Part shown: positions 44,677-55,085 of the stretch, in pieces
How positions within the stretch are numbered: the first letter of the stretch is position 1
How the letters are laid out: each line of letters starts with the position of its first letter
Source: Avena insularis
Taxonomy: Eukaryota > Streptophyta > Magnoliopsida > Poales > Poaceae
Direction: 5' to 3'
Assembly: GCA_023614405.1 (NCBI GenBank)
Contig: CM042696.1
Span: 337,953,211 to 338,017,210, forward strand
DNA length: 64,000 bases
Position numbers and translations under genes: made by a program
Notes under the pieces: model-generated
Databases searched by the model: none
What the model saw: only the letters and a program-made list of their open reading frames with translations
What the model was told of the DNA's origin: nothing

Positions 44677-45030
44677 AGCGCATTTGCGAGCGCTCCATCA
44701 AGCCAAAAGCTCCAGAACACAAAACCAGCACGCCGAAGGACTCGGGGGCTACGCCACCCAGCGAGCCAATGGCACTCGACGAAACAAGGCCAGACATAGG
44801 ACTCGAAGGCCCCATGGAGGTCATGATGATCGATCCATCCTGGACGCAACCACATGTCACAGACTTGCTCAGCAAAAGGTTGCTAGATGACCCGGTGGAT
44901 GCACGTCATATAGCGCGACGATCCAAGGCATTCGCCCTCATCAATAGCGAATTGTACAAACGCAGCATCATAGGAGTCCTTCAACGGGCGTCTCCAACAA
45001 AGACGGAAGAGCCATCCTCCTCGAGATAAA
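44677..45030 (+). pseudogene. EC1 region before integrase, truncated
   Basis: Fragments in different frames: LSKRLLDDPVDARHIARRSK and INSELYKRSIIGVLQR match the linker before the integrase zinc-binding region in Tat elements. The sequence ends in a GRAILLEIN-like reading at about 45030. Confidence 0.6.
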
Positions 45031-45040
45031 TGTGACATAG
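45022..45040 (+). other. Fusion point of two Tat elements
   Basis: Left of this point the sequence reads as the RNase H-integrase linker of EC1. Right of it, it reads as the start of a second RT (IARLFKTGFI). Both are plus-strand. No LTR or duplication lies between them. Confidence 0.65.
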
Positions 45041-46503
45041 CTAGGTTATTTAAGACTGGCTTTATCTGATAAGTTATTCACACCCGATGGGTGGCAAATC
45101 CCCAAAAACGGAACCAATGAATTAAGAATGTGAATTCATTACACCGGCTTGAAAAAGCTGTGTCCGAAGGATCTGTTTGCTTTGCGTTGCATTGACCAAG
45201 TCATTGACTCGACGGCTGGCTCGGAAATTCTGTGTTTTCTTGATGCCTACTCAGGTTACCACCAAATCCGGATGCGAAAGTCGGACCAACTAGCCACTTC
45301 GTTCACTACACACTACATCACGTATTGCTATGTCATGATGCCCTTTGGGTTGAAAAACGCTGGTGCCACTTACCAGCAGACAGTGCAATGTTGCCTACAT
45401 GACCAAATAGGTCGCAACGTACACGCTTACATGGACGACATCGCGGTAATGTCAAAGAAATCAAATGATCTTATTGCTGACTTGCAGGAAACCTTCGACA
45501 ATCTCCGGAAATACAACATGATGCTAAACCCCAAGAAATGCGTTTTCGGGGTACCTTCTGGCAAACTGTTGCGCTTCATCGTTTCGCACCGTGGAATCGA
45601 GGTGAACCCGGGGAAAATCAAGGCCATCCTCGACATCAAACGTCTGACATGCCTGAAGGACATACAAACGCTCACAAGCTGCAATGCAACGGTAAGCCGG
45701 TTCATCAGCCGACTTGGTGAGAAGGCTAGGTCGCTCTACAAGTTGCTCAAGAAGGCGAACAAATTCACATGGACGGACAAGGCTAACCCAGCACTTCAGG
45801 AGTTGAAGAGAATACTCTCCTCCCTACCAATACTTGCAGCACCGGTGTCAAGTGAGCCTATGTTAGTTTACATGGCGGCAACCAACCGAGTAATCAACAT
45901 CGTCATCATGGTGGAGCGCAAGGAACCAACGCACGAATATAGAGTTCAGCGGCCTGTTTACTATGTAAGCGAGGTATTGACGGAATCCAAAAGCGTTACC
46001 CGCACTACCAAAAGATAGCTTATGGAGCCTTCCTTGCTTCACGCAAGCTAAGGCATTATTTCCAGGGGCACCCTATCATAGTTGTGAGCAAATCTCCACT
46101 ATCCGACATAATCAACAACAACGATGCTACAGGGAGAGTGGCAAAGTGGGGCATTGAACTTTCCACCTTTAAAATCACCTACAAGAGACGTGACGCTATC
46201 AAATCACAAGCATTGGCGGATTTTCTCGCAGATTGGACAGAACTGCCAGAAGACACTCCTGTGCCAGAGCCAGAATATTGGGTCATGCACTTTGACGGAT
46301 CAAAGTTACTCAACGGCTCGGGGGCTGGTGTATTATTACAATCATCAATAGGAGGAAAGTTACAATACGTCCTGCAGATTCACTTCAATGCTACCAACAA
46401 CATGGCGGAATATGAGGCCCTCATTCACGGACTTTGCGTAGCCAAAGATATTGGCATCAAGCACATAGTTCGTTGTGGAGATTCCGACTTGGTTTCCCAG
46501 TAA
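45031..46503 (+). pseudogene. EC2 reverse transcriptase and RNase H
   Basis: RT opens in mid-domain (IARLFKTGFI), has stops near 45061-45066 and frameshifts near 45105-45135. It then reads well from 45149: LCPKDLFALRCIDQVIDS, FLDAYSGYHQIRMRKSDQ, MPFGLKNAGATYQQ and YMDDIAVMSKK (catalytic, near 45427). A frameshift near 45985 leads into the RNase H frame: RKLRHYFQGHPIIV, then MHFDGSKLLNGSGAGVLL, MAEYEALIHGL and CGDSDLVSQ, ending at a TAA at 46501-46503. It is better preserved than EC1 but still inactive. Confidence 0.8.
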
Positions 46504-48069
46504 GTAGCTGGCACCTAGAACGCGCAGAACCCTATGATGGTTGTATATCGATATGAAGTAGACGAAATAGCCAACTGCTTCGATGGCTACGAAGTCAAGT
46601 ACGTCAAAAAGGAGGAGAATGAGGCGGCGGATCTGCTGTTAAAGCTTGGATCATCTCGTCGACCAATTCCGCCATTCGTTTTCCTGGAACATTTACGGAC
46701 CCCATCCGTGAAGGGAGCGGACCCCGACAACCCGGATAGAGTGGATACATTTCTTAACACAGTAACAGTGACCTCTCTGGCTTGGACGAAACCATTCATG
46801 GACTATCTAAAAGATGGAACTTTGCCCGCTGACGAAGTCAAAAGCCGACAAATAGTACGAAGAGCAAAAGGCTACATCATCATTGATAGCCAGCTTTACA
46901 AAAGAAGTACCACATGAGTTTTCCTTTGATGTGTCTCGCAGTAGCAAGGTATAGAAATCCTTAGAGAAATACATCTCGGAGATTGCGGGCACCATGCCGC
47001 TCCCTGATCATTGGTGGTTAAGGCCTTCTGACAAGGATTATACTGGTTAACTGCCAAGGCGGACGCCGACAAGTTGATACAAACATGCCTTGGGTATCTG
47101 TTCTATGCAAGACAACCAAGTGTTCCAGCTGAAGAATTGCGAACAAAACAAATAACTTGGTCGTTTGCAGTCTGGGGGCTGGACATGGTGGGACCTTTGC
47201 AGAGAGCACCATGTGGATTCACACACTTGCTAGTAGCAGTGGACAAATTCACAAAATGGATTGAAGCTAAAACCATTAGAAAGCTTGATGGGGCAACAAC
47301 CCTAAAATTTATCCGGGATCTAGTGGTGAGATTTGGTCTCCCACATAGCGTCATCACCGACAATGGTAGAAATTTATCTATTGGAGAAGTTGAGGAGTAC
47401 TGTCATGAAAAAGGCAACCGCCTTGACCTAGCATCTGTGGCACACCCATAATCAAATGGGCAAGTTGAAAGGGCCAATGGGCTAATTCTGCACAGAATCA
47501 AGCCACACTTAGATGCACCGCGGCATAGAGCAGCTGGAGCCTGGGCGAAGGAATTGCCATCTGTCTTGTGGAGTTTACGAACAACACCCAACAGATCCAC
47601 CGACTTGACTCCTTTCTTCATGGTTTATGGAGTAGAAGCTAGCCTCCCATCCGACATCCTCCATGATGCACCAAGAGTTTCCGCCTACAAGGAGGATGGC
47701 GCTGAAGAATCCAGACGCCTATCTCTAGACCTACTTGAAGAAGAGCACGTACTAGCATGCCAGAGATCTGTCATCTACCAGTAGAAGCTGTGTGGCTACC
47801 ATACTCGCCGCCTAAGGCATCACTCGTTTAAAGAGGGGGATCTAGTGCTTAGGCTCAAGCAGGAAAAATCGCACAAGCTATCCCCGCCTTGGGAAGGACC
47901 GTTCGTCATAAGCAAAGCATTGCTAAATGGTTCCTATTACCTCGTCAATATTCGCGAGTTGAAAGATAGGCCAAAAAAATGCAAGAGCAAGCAACGTGAC
48001 TCCGATGATGATTACCTGGAGACAGATCGGCCATGGAACATAGCAAAGCTACGTCCCTTTTACACTTAG
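46504..48069 (+). pseudogene. EC2 integrase
   Basis: After a TAA (46501) and a TAG (46516-46518) the same frame continues with YEVKYVKKEENEAADLL, then a TGA at 46915. The zinc-binding part (46919-47073) is eroded. The catalytic core is readable: VWGLDMVGPL (first Asp), VITDNGRN (second Asp), VERANG (Glu), with a TAA at 47449-47451 just before SNGQVERA. The C-terminal part has LPSVLWSLRTTPNRS, a TAG at 47782-47784, then GDLVLRLKQEKSHKL and RPWNIAKLRPFYT, ending at 48069. It would insert element DNA into the genome. No chromodomain is visible. Confidence 0.8.
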
Positions 48070-48234
48070 CACATTTATATTATGTAATAAGTTTCTTATA
48101 TGATCAATGAAACAAAACATTTGGTTCACTCATATTCTCTAAGTCTTTTACCTCCTTTAGTTGTTCATTTTTGGATCATATAAACCCTTTATGCGCAATT
48201 TTGCATTTGCACTTGCGAAAATTCCGCCTACGGG
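48070..48234 (+). other. EC2 sequence between pol and solo LTR
   Basis: Noncoding A/T-rich start of the EC2 3' region, continued at 49854. Confidence 0.6.
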
Positions 48235-49853
48235 TGATGGCTTTGTGTATGGCGCTAGAAAAATGCTGGAGCGGTGTTGATGTAGAGCTCGTTGTGAACC
48301 CCAAGAGGAAGGTATGATGAGCACAGCAGCAAGTTTCCCTCAGTTATGAAACCAAGGTTTAATCGAACCAGTAGGAGCAAGGAAACACCCCAAAGGTGTT
48401 ACTAGCTGAGCTTTGGCAGGGCGCACTACCAGCGCTAGTAGCAACGTGGAGACCTGCACAACACAACCACAAAAATTTGTCCCTAACTTGCGATGAGGTT
48501 GTCAATCTCATTGTGTTTTGCGGAAAACAAAGGATTAAACGTATCGAATGGAAAGAAGTAAAAGTTTGCAGAAAGTAAACACAAAGAAGTAAAAGATTGT
48601 AGATTGTATGTAAAAGACAAGGACCAGGATCCATAGTTCACTAGAGGTGGCTCTCCTTAACATAGATAACATGCTGGGTGAACAAATTACAGCGGGGCAA
48701 TTGACAAATATCGAGAAAGCATACAAGCATATACTAATCATCTTGACTCCTTTGGAACTTGATTGGGCATTAGAACATTATACATAGACCGCCATCCAAC
48801 TAAATCTATGACTAATAATCCACCTTCAGGTTATCATCCGAACCCCCTCCAGTATTAAGTTGCAAGCAACAGATTATTGCTTTACGAATTGCGTGTAAAG
48901 TAAACAATACGATTGTTCTATGAAAAAAGGATTGTTGTTTTCTCCGTAGTAGCAACAGCACATCTAGTACCTTAGAGATTTCTGTCACTTCCCCAGATTA
49001 CGAGAGGCATGAACCCACTATCGAGCATAAATACTAACTCTTGGAGTTGCTAGCATCTACTTGGCCAAGATAGCTACTAACAACAGAAAGCATGCAAGAT
49101 CACAAATAACAAAGACATGATAGAATCAATAATCTATCTGAAATAGCATCTCAATATCCTTCGGATCCCCGCAAACACAACATGCAGAAATACAAATAGA
49201 TGATCTTGATCATGAACGGAGCTCACAAGATCTAAACATGAAAGCACAAAGGAGGAGAACCAGCCATCTAGCTACTACATGGATCCGTAGTCCAAGGATG
49301 AACTACTCACGCATCACACTGGAGGCTTGCATGGTGATGGAGAAGGTCTCTGTGAATTCCCTCTCGGTGAGTGCTGGGAAGAGCTTCAGATCCCTCCCGA
49401 TCTAGGGATGGAGATGACGGCGGTTATAGACTCTTTCATGGATTTTTGATCGGGCACTTAGGGTTTTCATCCCGAGGGCATCTTATAGGCGGGAGGGGAG
49501 ACCAAGGGGGTGCCAGGGGCCACCACCCCACCCCCTGGCGGGGCCAAGCCTGGCCGCACGTCCAGGTGGTGTGGCCGGCCTCTGGCCCCTCTCCGTCTCG
49601 TATTCTGGCATCTGATGACTTTCCGAAAAATAGGCACTTTGGCTTTTGTCCCGTCCAATTCCGAGAATATTCATTTTGTGACTTTCCTCGAACCAAAAAT
49701 AGTAGAAAACAGGCAGTTGACACTGTGGCTCTTGTTAATAGGTTAGTCCAAGAAATCATATGAAAAGTACTTCAAAGTTGGAACAAAACACAAGAAAGTG
49801 GATAAAACCAAGCATGGAACATCAAAAATGATAGATACATTTGCAATGTATCA
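48235..49853 (-). mobile_element. Solo LTR of the F family
   Basis: 1619 bp. On the sense strand it runs from TGATACATTGCAAATG at 49853 to AAGCCATCA at 48235. No internal sequence is attached on either side. The flanks ACGGG (48230-48234) and ACGAG (49854-49858) match at four of five bases, consistent with an aged target duplication. Hairpin near 49518-49576. It was most likely formed by recombination between the two LTRs of a full element. Confidence 0.85.
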
Positions 49854-49858
49854 ACGAG

Positions 49859-50179
49859 CGTTAGCTTAAGTTTTCTGGTCTACATGTTTTCTGAAGTTTT
49901 TATGTGGATTCCAGAGTAGTGACTTCTCGGCGCTGAAAGCTAGCAATTTTGTTCTTAGGTTCTTGACGGTGCTATTTAGCATCATCAACTAAGGGCATAC
50001 TTCTGTGATGCGAGTCTTCCGTCTCACAAAAGGTCAAGCATACGAACTAGAATAATGGACAAGCCAACACTTGCTTAAAATATACACATGCTGGAAATAG
50101 ATAAGTAGCAGGAAAATTGAGTACAAGTGTTTTCGCCTTAGCAAAACATAAGTTTTTTCCGCATGCACATTGCAGAGAT
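49859..50179 (+). other. EC2 3' region before the reverse-strand gene
   Basis: Noncoding; no feature recognised. Confidence 0.45.
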
Positions 50180-53100
50180 ACATTTAATACAAACATTGTT
50201 TTTTATGGCTCTGCTGCAGGGGGCTTCGTGGTGGCCTCATCAGGAGAGCCAGGCCGGGAAAGCTTGTCAAACTCGGAGGGAGATGGGCTAGACTCAGACG
50301 AGGCCATGTCTTCGTCAAGGATCTCGGCAGACACAAATACATCGGCATTGACCATTCTAGCAATCCTAGTGTCAAAGCCGGCGAGGGAATTTCAAATAGC
50401 ATCGCTATCGATCTCCCTCCCTTGCTCATCCATCTTGGGAAAGTCGGAGGTCACCAGGTCGATGTCGGTGTTGTCATAGTGCGCCTTGAACAAAGACAGA
50501 GAAATCCTAGCACTAGCCCGGACATAGGAGGCCTTCCAGTCCTTGACCTTCTCAAGAGCTCGACGTAGGATCTCCACGTACTTGGCCACTGAGTCTGCCG
50601 CCTTGATGTTAATCCCCAGAGGCTGGGCTATCTCCTTGTCCTGAGTAATGGCGGTGCTGACGAAGTTGCCGACAAGAATCATGTGTTCCTTGGGATCTGG
50701 AGCACCTTCACCCAAGTTGGCTAAGACAATGGGAGCTGTGGTTTGCACAAGATACTAGGACCATGAGCACAAACAAATCGAATGATTATCCAAAGTACAG
50801 AAATGACCAAGACGGAGAAAGGTTACCGAAGATGCTCGTTTCCACTTCCTTGCATGTCTCCTCCAAGACATCCCGCTCCTTTTGGACTGTCTTGTACACC
50901 TCAACGTTCCTAGTGTTTTGCTCTTTGGCAGCTTGGTTTTGCTCCTTGAGTTGCGCAATTTCGTCCTTCAGGCGCTGCATCTCGGTGGTAGCAGACTCTT
51001 GCAGCACCTTCATCGCTGCCTCATGGCCCTTGACAGCATCAGCTAGGTCCTTCTTCAAAATTTTGTTCTCATCATCAAACTCCTGGATAGCTTGGACTGC
51101 TCGATGATGCTCTTGGTCTTGGCAATGGCTTCTGTAAACCAGAAATCAAAAAGTGCTATAAGAAGATGGAAGAAATGAAACCATGAGGAAAAGCAAGGAG
51201 CTATTACAAGAAATAGACTCTGGATATTTTTGATCTATTGCTTCAGGAAGGCTGTTTTACCCTATTCAAGGTCCAGTTCCCTCAGCAAAGCAGCAAACCT
51301 CTCATTGGCAGCTATTCTCCGTTTATTCTCATTCTGCATAAGAAGTTAACATGCTTAGTTTTTCTAGAGCATCTAGTCGGAACTATCTAGTTTCAACTAA
51401 ATGCTCGGGGCTATAGTATAAGATTTGAAAATCAGCTAGTGCTCTCTCTTAGAGTGTCTAGTTGGAATTTTTTTGTTCTAAACTAGAAACTCAGGGGCTA
51501 CACGGAAAAGTTCTACACTTAGTTCTTTGGAGCACTCAGGCCAAAACAATTGATTTTTTGCCTAAGAGTTCGGGAGCTATAGGGGGATACATTACAAAGT
51601 AAAAGAAGTGAAGTTCAAAAGACTTATGATGGCAATGACTCTAAGGTTGTTGGCCAGATGAGCATAGGAATCATGGAAGGTCCGAGCATTGTTATAAATT
51701 GCATTTGCCTGCATGATGAGGTCATCAAGGCACAGTGTCGGAGGAGTCGCAACCAATGGAGAAGTTGAAGCCAGAGGCATGGATGATGCCCTAGCCGCCT
51801 GTTGCGTCTTCAAGAAAGATGATGGCTCCAAGGATCCCGCCTACACCGTTGCTTCCACCTCCGCCTCTTCCATCACTTGCTTCACTTTCTCGATGGCATC
51901 CTTAGCCGGAGCTTCAGCCACTTTAGAGGAAACACGCTCCTGCGTCGCTTGGCCACTGGGAGCAATGTCTGCCTCAACAGAGCCTGAGATATCAACGATT
52001 GGATTGACATCTGTCTCCATGGCGGAGATCTCAGGGATGATGGGAGAAGAAGGCCCAGCAGGGCCAGCAGAAGGCTTGGCGGCAGGAGTAGGGGGGCAGT
52101 AGCAGGAGAGGACTTGGCGGCCATGTTCCTGGTAAGCATATCATGAATGTTTTTTGACCCTCCAAAATCTTTGGAAGATCGCTTCAAACTAACATCGGCT
52201 TTCCTCCTGAAACATACGAAGTATAAGTACATGAGTTAAAAAGGGTATGAGCTGAAAAGTATAAGCCGGAGAATGAAAACACTTACTCCACGGCAGGAGC
52301 CTTGGTGAGGGGAATGCTGGTGGATTTCTTATTCTTCTCCGCCTCTAAGGCGGCAGTGGATCGTTTGGATAGTCCACTCTCCGATTTCTTCTTCTTGGCC
52401 TCGGCAACAGCGTTAGAGGTGGAGCTCCTCCATTTTCACGCTGCCAGAGCTGGTTGATCCTTGGGGGCATCATCATCGGACACCATTTGGATATCCTTCA
52501 TCTTGGGATCATAGACCTGGGACGCCATCAGATCCACCGCCAAGGTCGCTAGCTGGGATACAGAGGAGTGTTATATTGAAAACTTCAAGTCGGAAAAGCC
52601 TTAGAGCATGTAACGAGCAACAAAGGAAACAAAAGCTACCTCTAGGCACTTGCCGCAATCGAACATGTCGTAGGTGATCTTGAAGACACGCTTCCTATCC
52701 TTCACCTTGACAATGTCTTTAATCTAGAGTTTGATGGAGTCAGTAGAGAATTTATCCCACGAAATTTGCATGGGATCCCTCCTGTCTTGAGTGTACTTAC
52801 ACATCAACTCGGCACGATGCTGCAGAGGCTGGATCCGCCTAACAAACCAGGACATGGCAAGATCCAAGCCTGTCAGACCTCCACGCGAGCACCTCGGTGG
52901 CAGCTCCATCGACGAAGTCTGGATAAGTCTCAAGGCAGTCAGGCAGAGGAATATCTAGGCCGTAGAAGTACGTGCGCTGCCAGTTCTTGCATGAATCATG
53001 CCCTACGATGTCGAGAAAGCGCCGGCTAGGCTGGATCTTGAAGCTAATGGTTTCATACATCCGCAATTCATCCTTGCACTCTATGGAATCTCTCTTGATA

Positions 53101-53624
53101 GTAAAGAAGTACACGAACAGATCTAGCCTAGGTTTAATGCCTAGGAATCCTTCGCACAAGGCTACGAAGTTGCTATGGACTAAGATGCTATGGGGAGAGA
53201 GATTGTCGGGGAGTACTTGGAAGTGTCATAGGACGTCCAAGAAGAAGTCGGAGACTGACAGGCTTACGCCTCGTACCAGTTGGGCATTGACGTACACCTT
53301 CTCTCCGGCTTGGGGAGAAGGAACCACCTCGCCGGTCGGCGCCACTCACCAGGCAAACTCCTTTGCCTCAAGGAGATACCCCTTGGTGACCAGCTCCTGC
53401 AGATCTTCGACGGAGAGGTCAGAGCCCCTCCACACCCCCTTGTGGGAGTTGTTATCTTCGTCAGCAGCTTCTGGCACTACTCGTTCTCGGTCGTCGCCGG
53501 TGGTTTCCACCATGGCATTGACAGGGATAACCACCCCCTCCCGCGGGACGGTCACTCCCTGGGATGGCTCTGGAATAGCCTCGGGAGTCGCTGCCGTCGA
53601 ATGGATGGAGCTGCTAGAGGCCAT
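50180..53624 (-). pseudogene. EC2 reverse-strand accessory gene with introns (plant gypsy-type 'Transposase_28'-like)
   Basis: Reading leftwards from the ATG at 53624 (MASSSSIHSTAATPEAIPEP), the protein has VWRGSDLSVEDLQELVTKGY, VSDFFLDVL and CEGFLGIKPRLDLFVYFF (near 53159), then ISFKIQPSRRF and, in another frame, WFVRRIQPLQHRAELMC. This is the pattern of the 'putative gypsy-type transposon' domain found in reverse-strand ORFs of grass Gypsy elements. The later part (52200-50400) has alanine/serine-rich sequence and a coiled coil (DEIAQLKEQNQAAKEQN at about 50900-50960). Several GT-AG introns interrupt it. Stops include a TGA after KEFAW near 53346 and a TAG near 52839, plus a frameshift near 52850. 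The molecular function of the family is not established. Confidence 0.65.
52207..52286 (-). other. Likely intron in the EC2 reverse-strand gene
   Basis: On the minus strand the donor reads GGAGTAAGTG and the acceptor ATGTTTCAG followed by GAGGAAAGCC, enclosing an A/T-rich 80-bp segment. Coding-like sequence lies on both sides. Confidence 0.6.
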
Positions 53625-53762
53625 TGTGACGGGAGAGTAGGTGGAGGAAAGAAGGGCTCTGGCTAGGGTTTTTGCAGAGGAGCTCAAACGGGCGTGTGGC
53701 TGGAGGAAGACGACGACGAAGAGGCGAATGCGGGTGAAAAAGAAATAAATTGACCAGGGTGA

Positions 53763-53771
53763 AAATATATA
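53763..53771 (-). promoter_or_regulatory. TATA-like box of the EC2 reverse-strand gene
   Basis: On the minus strand GGGTCTATATATTTTCACC lies about 140 bp upstream of the ATG at 53624. The distance and form suit a plant core promoter, suggesting transcription opposite to the retrotransposon. Not tested. Confidence 0.45.
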
Positions 53772-54194
53772 GACCCCGCGTCAAGATTCGTGCAAAGGGA
53801 TATAATGGATGAAACGTTGTCGACGTGGAAGTGAACGTGCATGGTAATTTCGCCACGTCCTCCATCTTTGCCGCTTCGCCGTTTTGGATTTCGCACGCGT
53901 GAAAATAGCTGATGATTAATTCTCTGTTTTTGTGATTTTCGAGGTAGCATAGGCTATACCCTACATCATCTTCCTGACAGTTGCAGTGAAAGGTCACGTC
54001 CGAAGATTTCATCGAAGATGGAGATTGTCCGACTCTAGAAACAAAGACTCAAGGAATCTCTGGCTACATCACGAAGCCGGAGAGGATTGAAGGGTTCTTT
54101 GGGAGACCTTTGAGATATTGCTTGACGAATTGCTGGCCTCACTTAGACGGGATATTCAAAGATCATTGGGCAAGACGGCCTAAGATTTCAATGT
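53772..54194 (+). other. EC2 3' region between accessory gene and polypurine tract
   Basis: Noncoding sequence. Minus-strand ORFs overlapping here (up to 54012) have no recognisable domain. Confidence 0.45.
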
Positions 54195-54208
54195 CCTTCG
54201 GGGGCTAT
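54195..54208 (+). promoter_or_regulatory. EC2 polypurine tract
   Basis: CCTTCGGGGGCTAT stands directly before the TGTTTGGG start of the 3' LTR. TTCGGGGGCTA is the usual tract in this Gypsy group. Confidence 0.7.
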
Positions 54209-54756
54209 TGTTTGGGATATGCCAAACGGGTACCCTCATAGCATGTCACCAATCCGCCTAACCCGGGTGGCCCATAGTTGGTAGCAAGGCCTATGGCCTG
54301 CTGGGCGGCCCAGTTAGACGGATCCAGAAGGGAGGCCCATGCCGGATAAAGGAAGGCTACGTAGGAGTCACCGACATACTCAGAGCCTTGGAGTACAAGA
54401 CACGGAAGACTAGTTTGTATTAATGTAGGACTGTTTACCTTGTCCAGCAAGGACCTTTCCCTGTAAACTCTAGGTCTTGGTGCCTTTATAAGCCAGCATG
54501 TGGGAGCCTTTAGGGCATAACCTCTTAGATTGCTACGTACAACGTGCAACACCTTGCACAGCGAACCTATCTCTGTAACTCGGCGTATTTCCATTATAGT
54601 GATTTAGAGCAGGAGTAGAGTTCCACCACCGATGTGGGACTTGAACCTGGGTAAGTTGTGTTACCTCGTATCCACCAACTCTCTGCCATACCCCACATCT
54701 CTAAACATGCAGTATGAGGACCCCTCCATGGCGTACTCGTCGGCAATACCACGACA
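54209..54756 (+). repeat. EC2 3' LTR
   Basis: 548 bp, from TGTTTGGGATATGCC to ATACCACGACA. It includes a TATA-like CTTTATAAGCC (54483-54493) and the AGCAGGAGTAGAG...CCTGGGTAAG pattern of related LTRs. Short LTRs fit a Tat element. The following ATATG would be the target duplication; its partner is not visible because the 5' end is lost. Confidence 0.75.
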
Positions 54757-55070
54757 ATATGGAATGTATCAAGAGTTGATAACCAAAGGCAAATTGCGAC
54801 AACAAGGTTGGATGCAACAGATAGACAAAGAATTACACACACATCCTATGGTACTATGGAAACCCCATACACGTGAATCCTAATTTGAATTTTTAGAAGA
54901 GGATAGAAAAATATTACACTTCCTTACCAGAAAAGGGTGGGTGAGTGGGTAAGAAGAAAAATGGAAGCAATCCTACTCTCACGTTTAGTTTTTCCCTAGT
55001 ATACATAGCTACCAAAATATTTTCTACACTGACAACAACCATCTTGGCTGAGACCCTGAAGAGAGGAATG
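54757..55070 (-). mobile_element. EE internal leader, cut by EC2
   Basis: On the minus strand this follows the EE primer site. About 315 bp remain before the EC2 LTR; no gag ORF is reached. Confidence 0.5.
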
Positions 55071-55083
55071 TCTCTAATACCAA
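55071..55083 (-). promoter_or_regulatory. EE primer-binding site, tRNA-Met type
   Basis: On the sense strand TGGTATTAGAGAC lies two bases inside the LTR end. It differs from the usual TGGTATCAGAGC mainly by one C-to-T change. Confidence 0.7.
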
Positions 55084-55085
55084 TT

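Larger units (their letters stand above)
40667..45030 (+). mobile_element. EC1, Tat-type Gypsy element, truncated both sides
   Basis: Plus-strand gag, protease, RT, RNase H and the start of the region before integrase. The left end is cut by F3, with the gag reading frame already open at 40667. The right end stops at about 45030, where a second RT begins. Sequence style (DGGSGINIM protease, AEHSLNMNPKARPVKQ before RT) is that of plant Tat/Retand Gypsy elements. All frames carry nonsense codons. Confidence 0.75.
45031..54756 (+). mobile_element. EC2, Tat-type Gypsy element, 5' truncated
   Basis: RT, RNase H and integrase (45031-48069), a long 3' region with a reverse-strand accessory gene (50180-53624), a polypurine tract and the 3' LTR (54209-54756). 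A solo F-family LTR (48235-49853) is inserted. A reverse-strand ORF between pol and 3' LTR is known for Tat-lineage elements such as Grande and Retand. The right flank is EE internal sequence. Confidence 0.75.
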
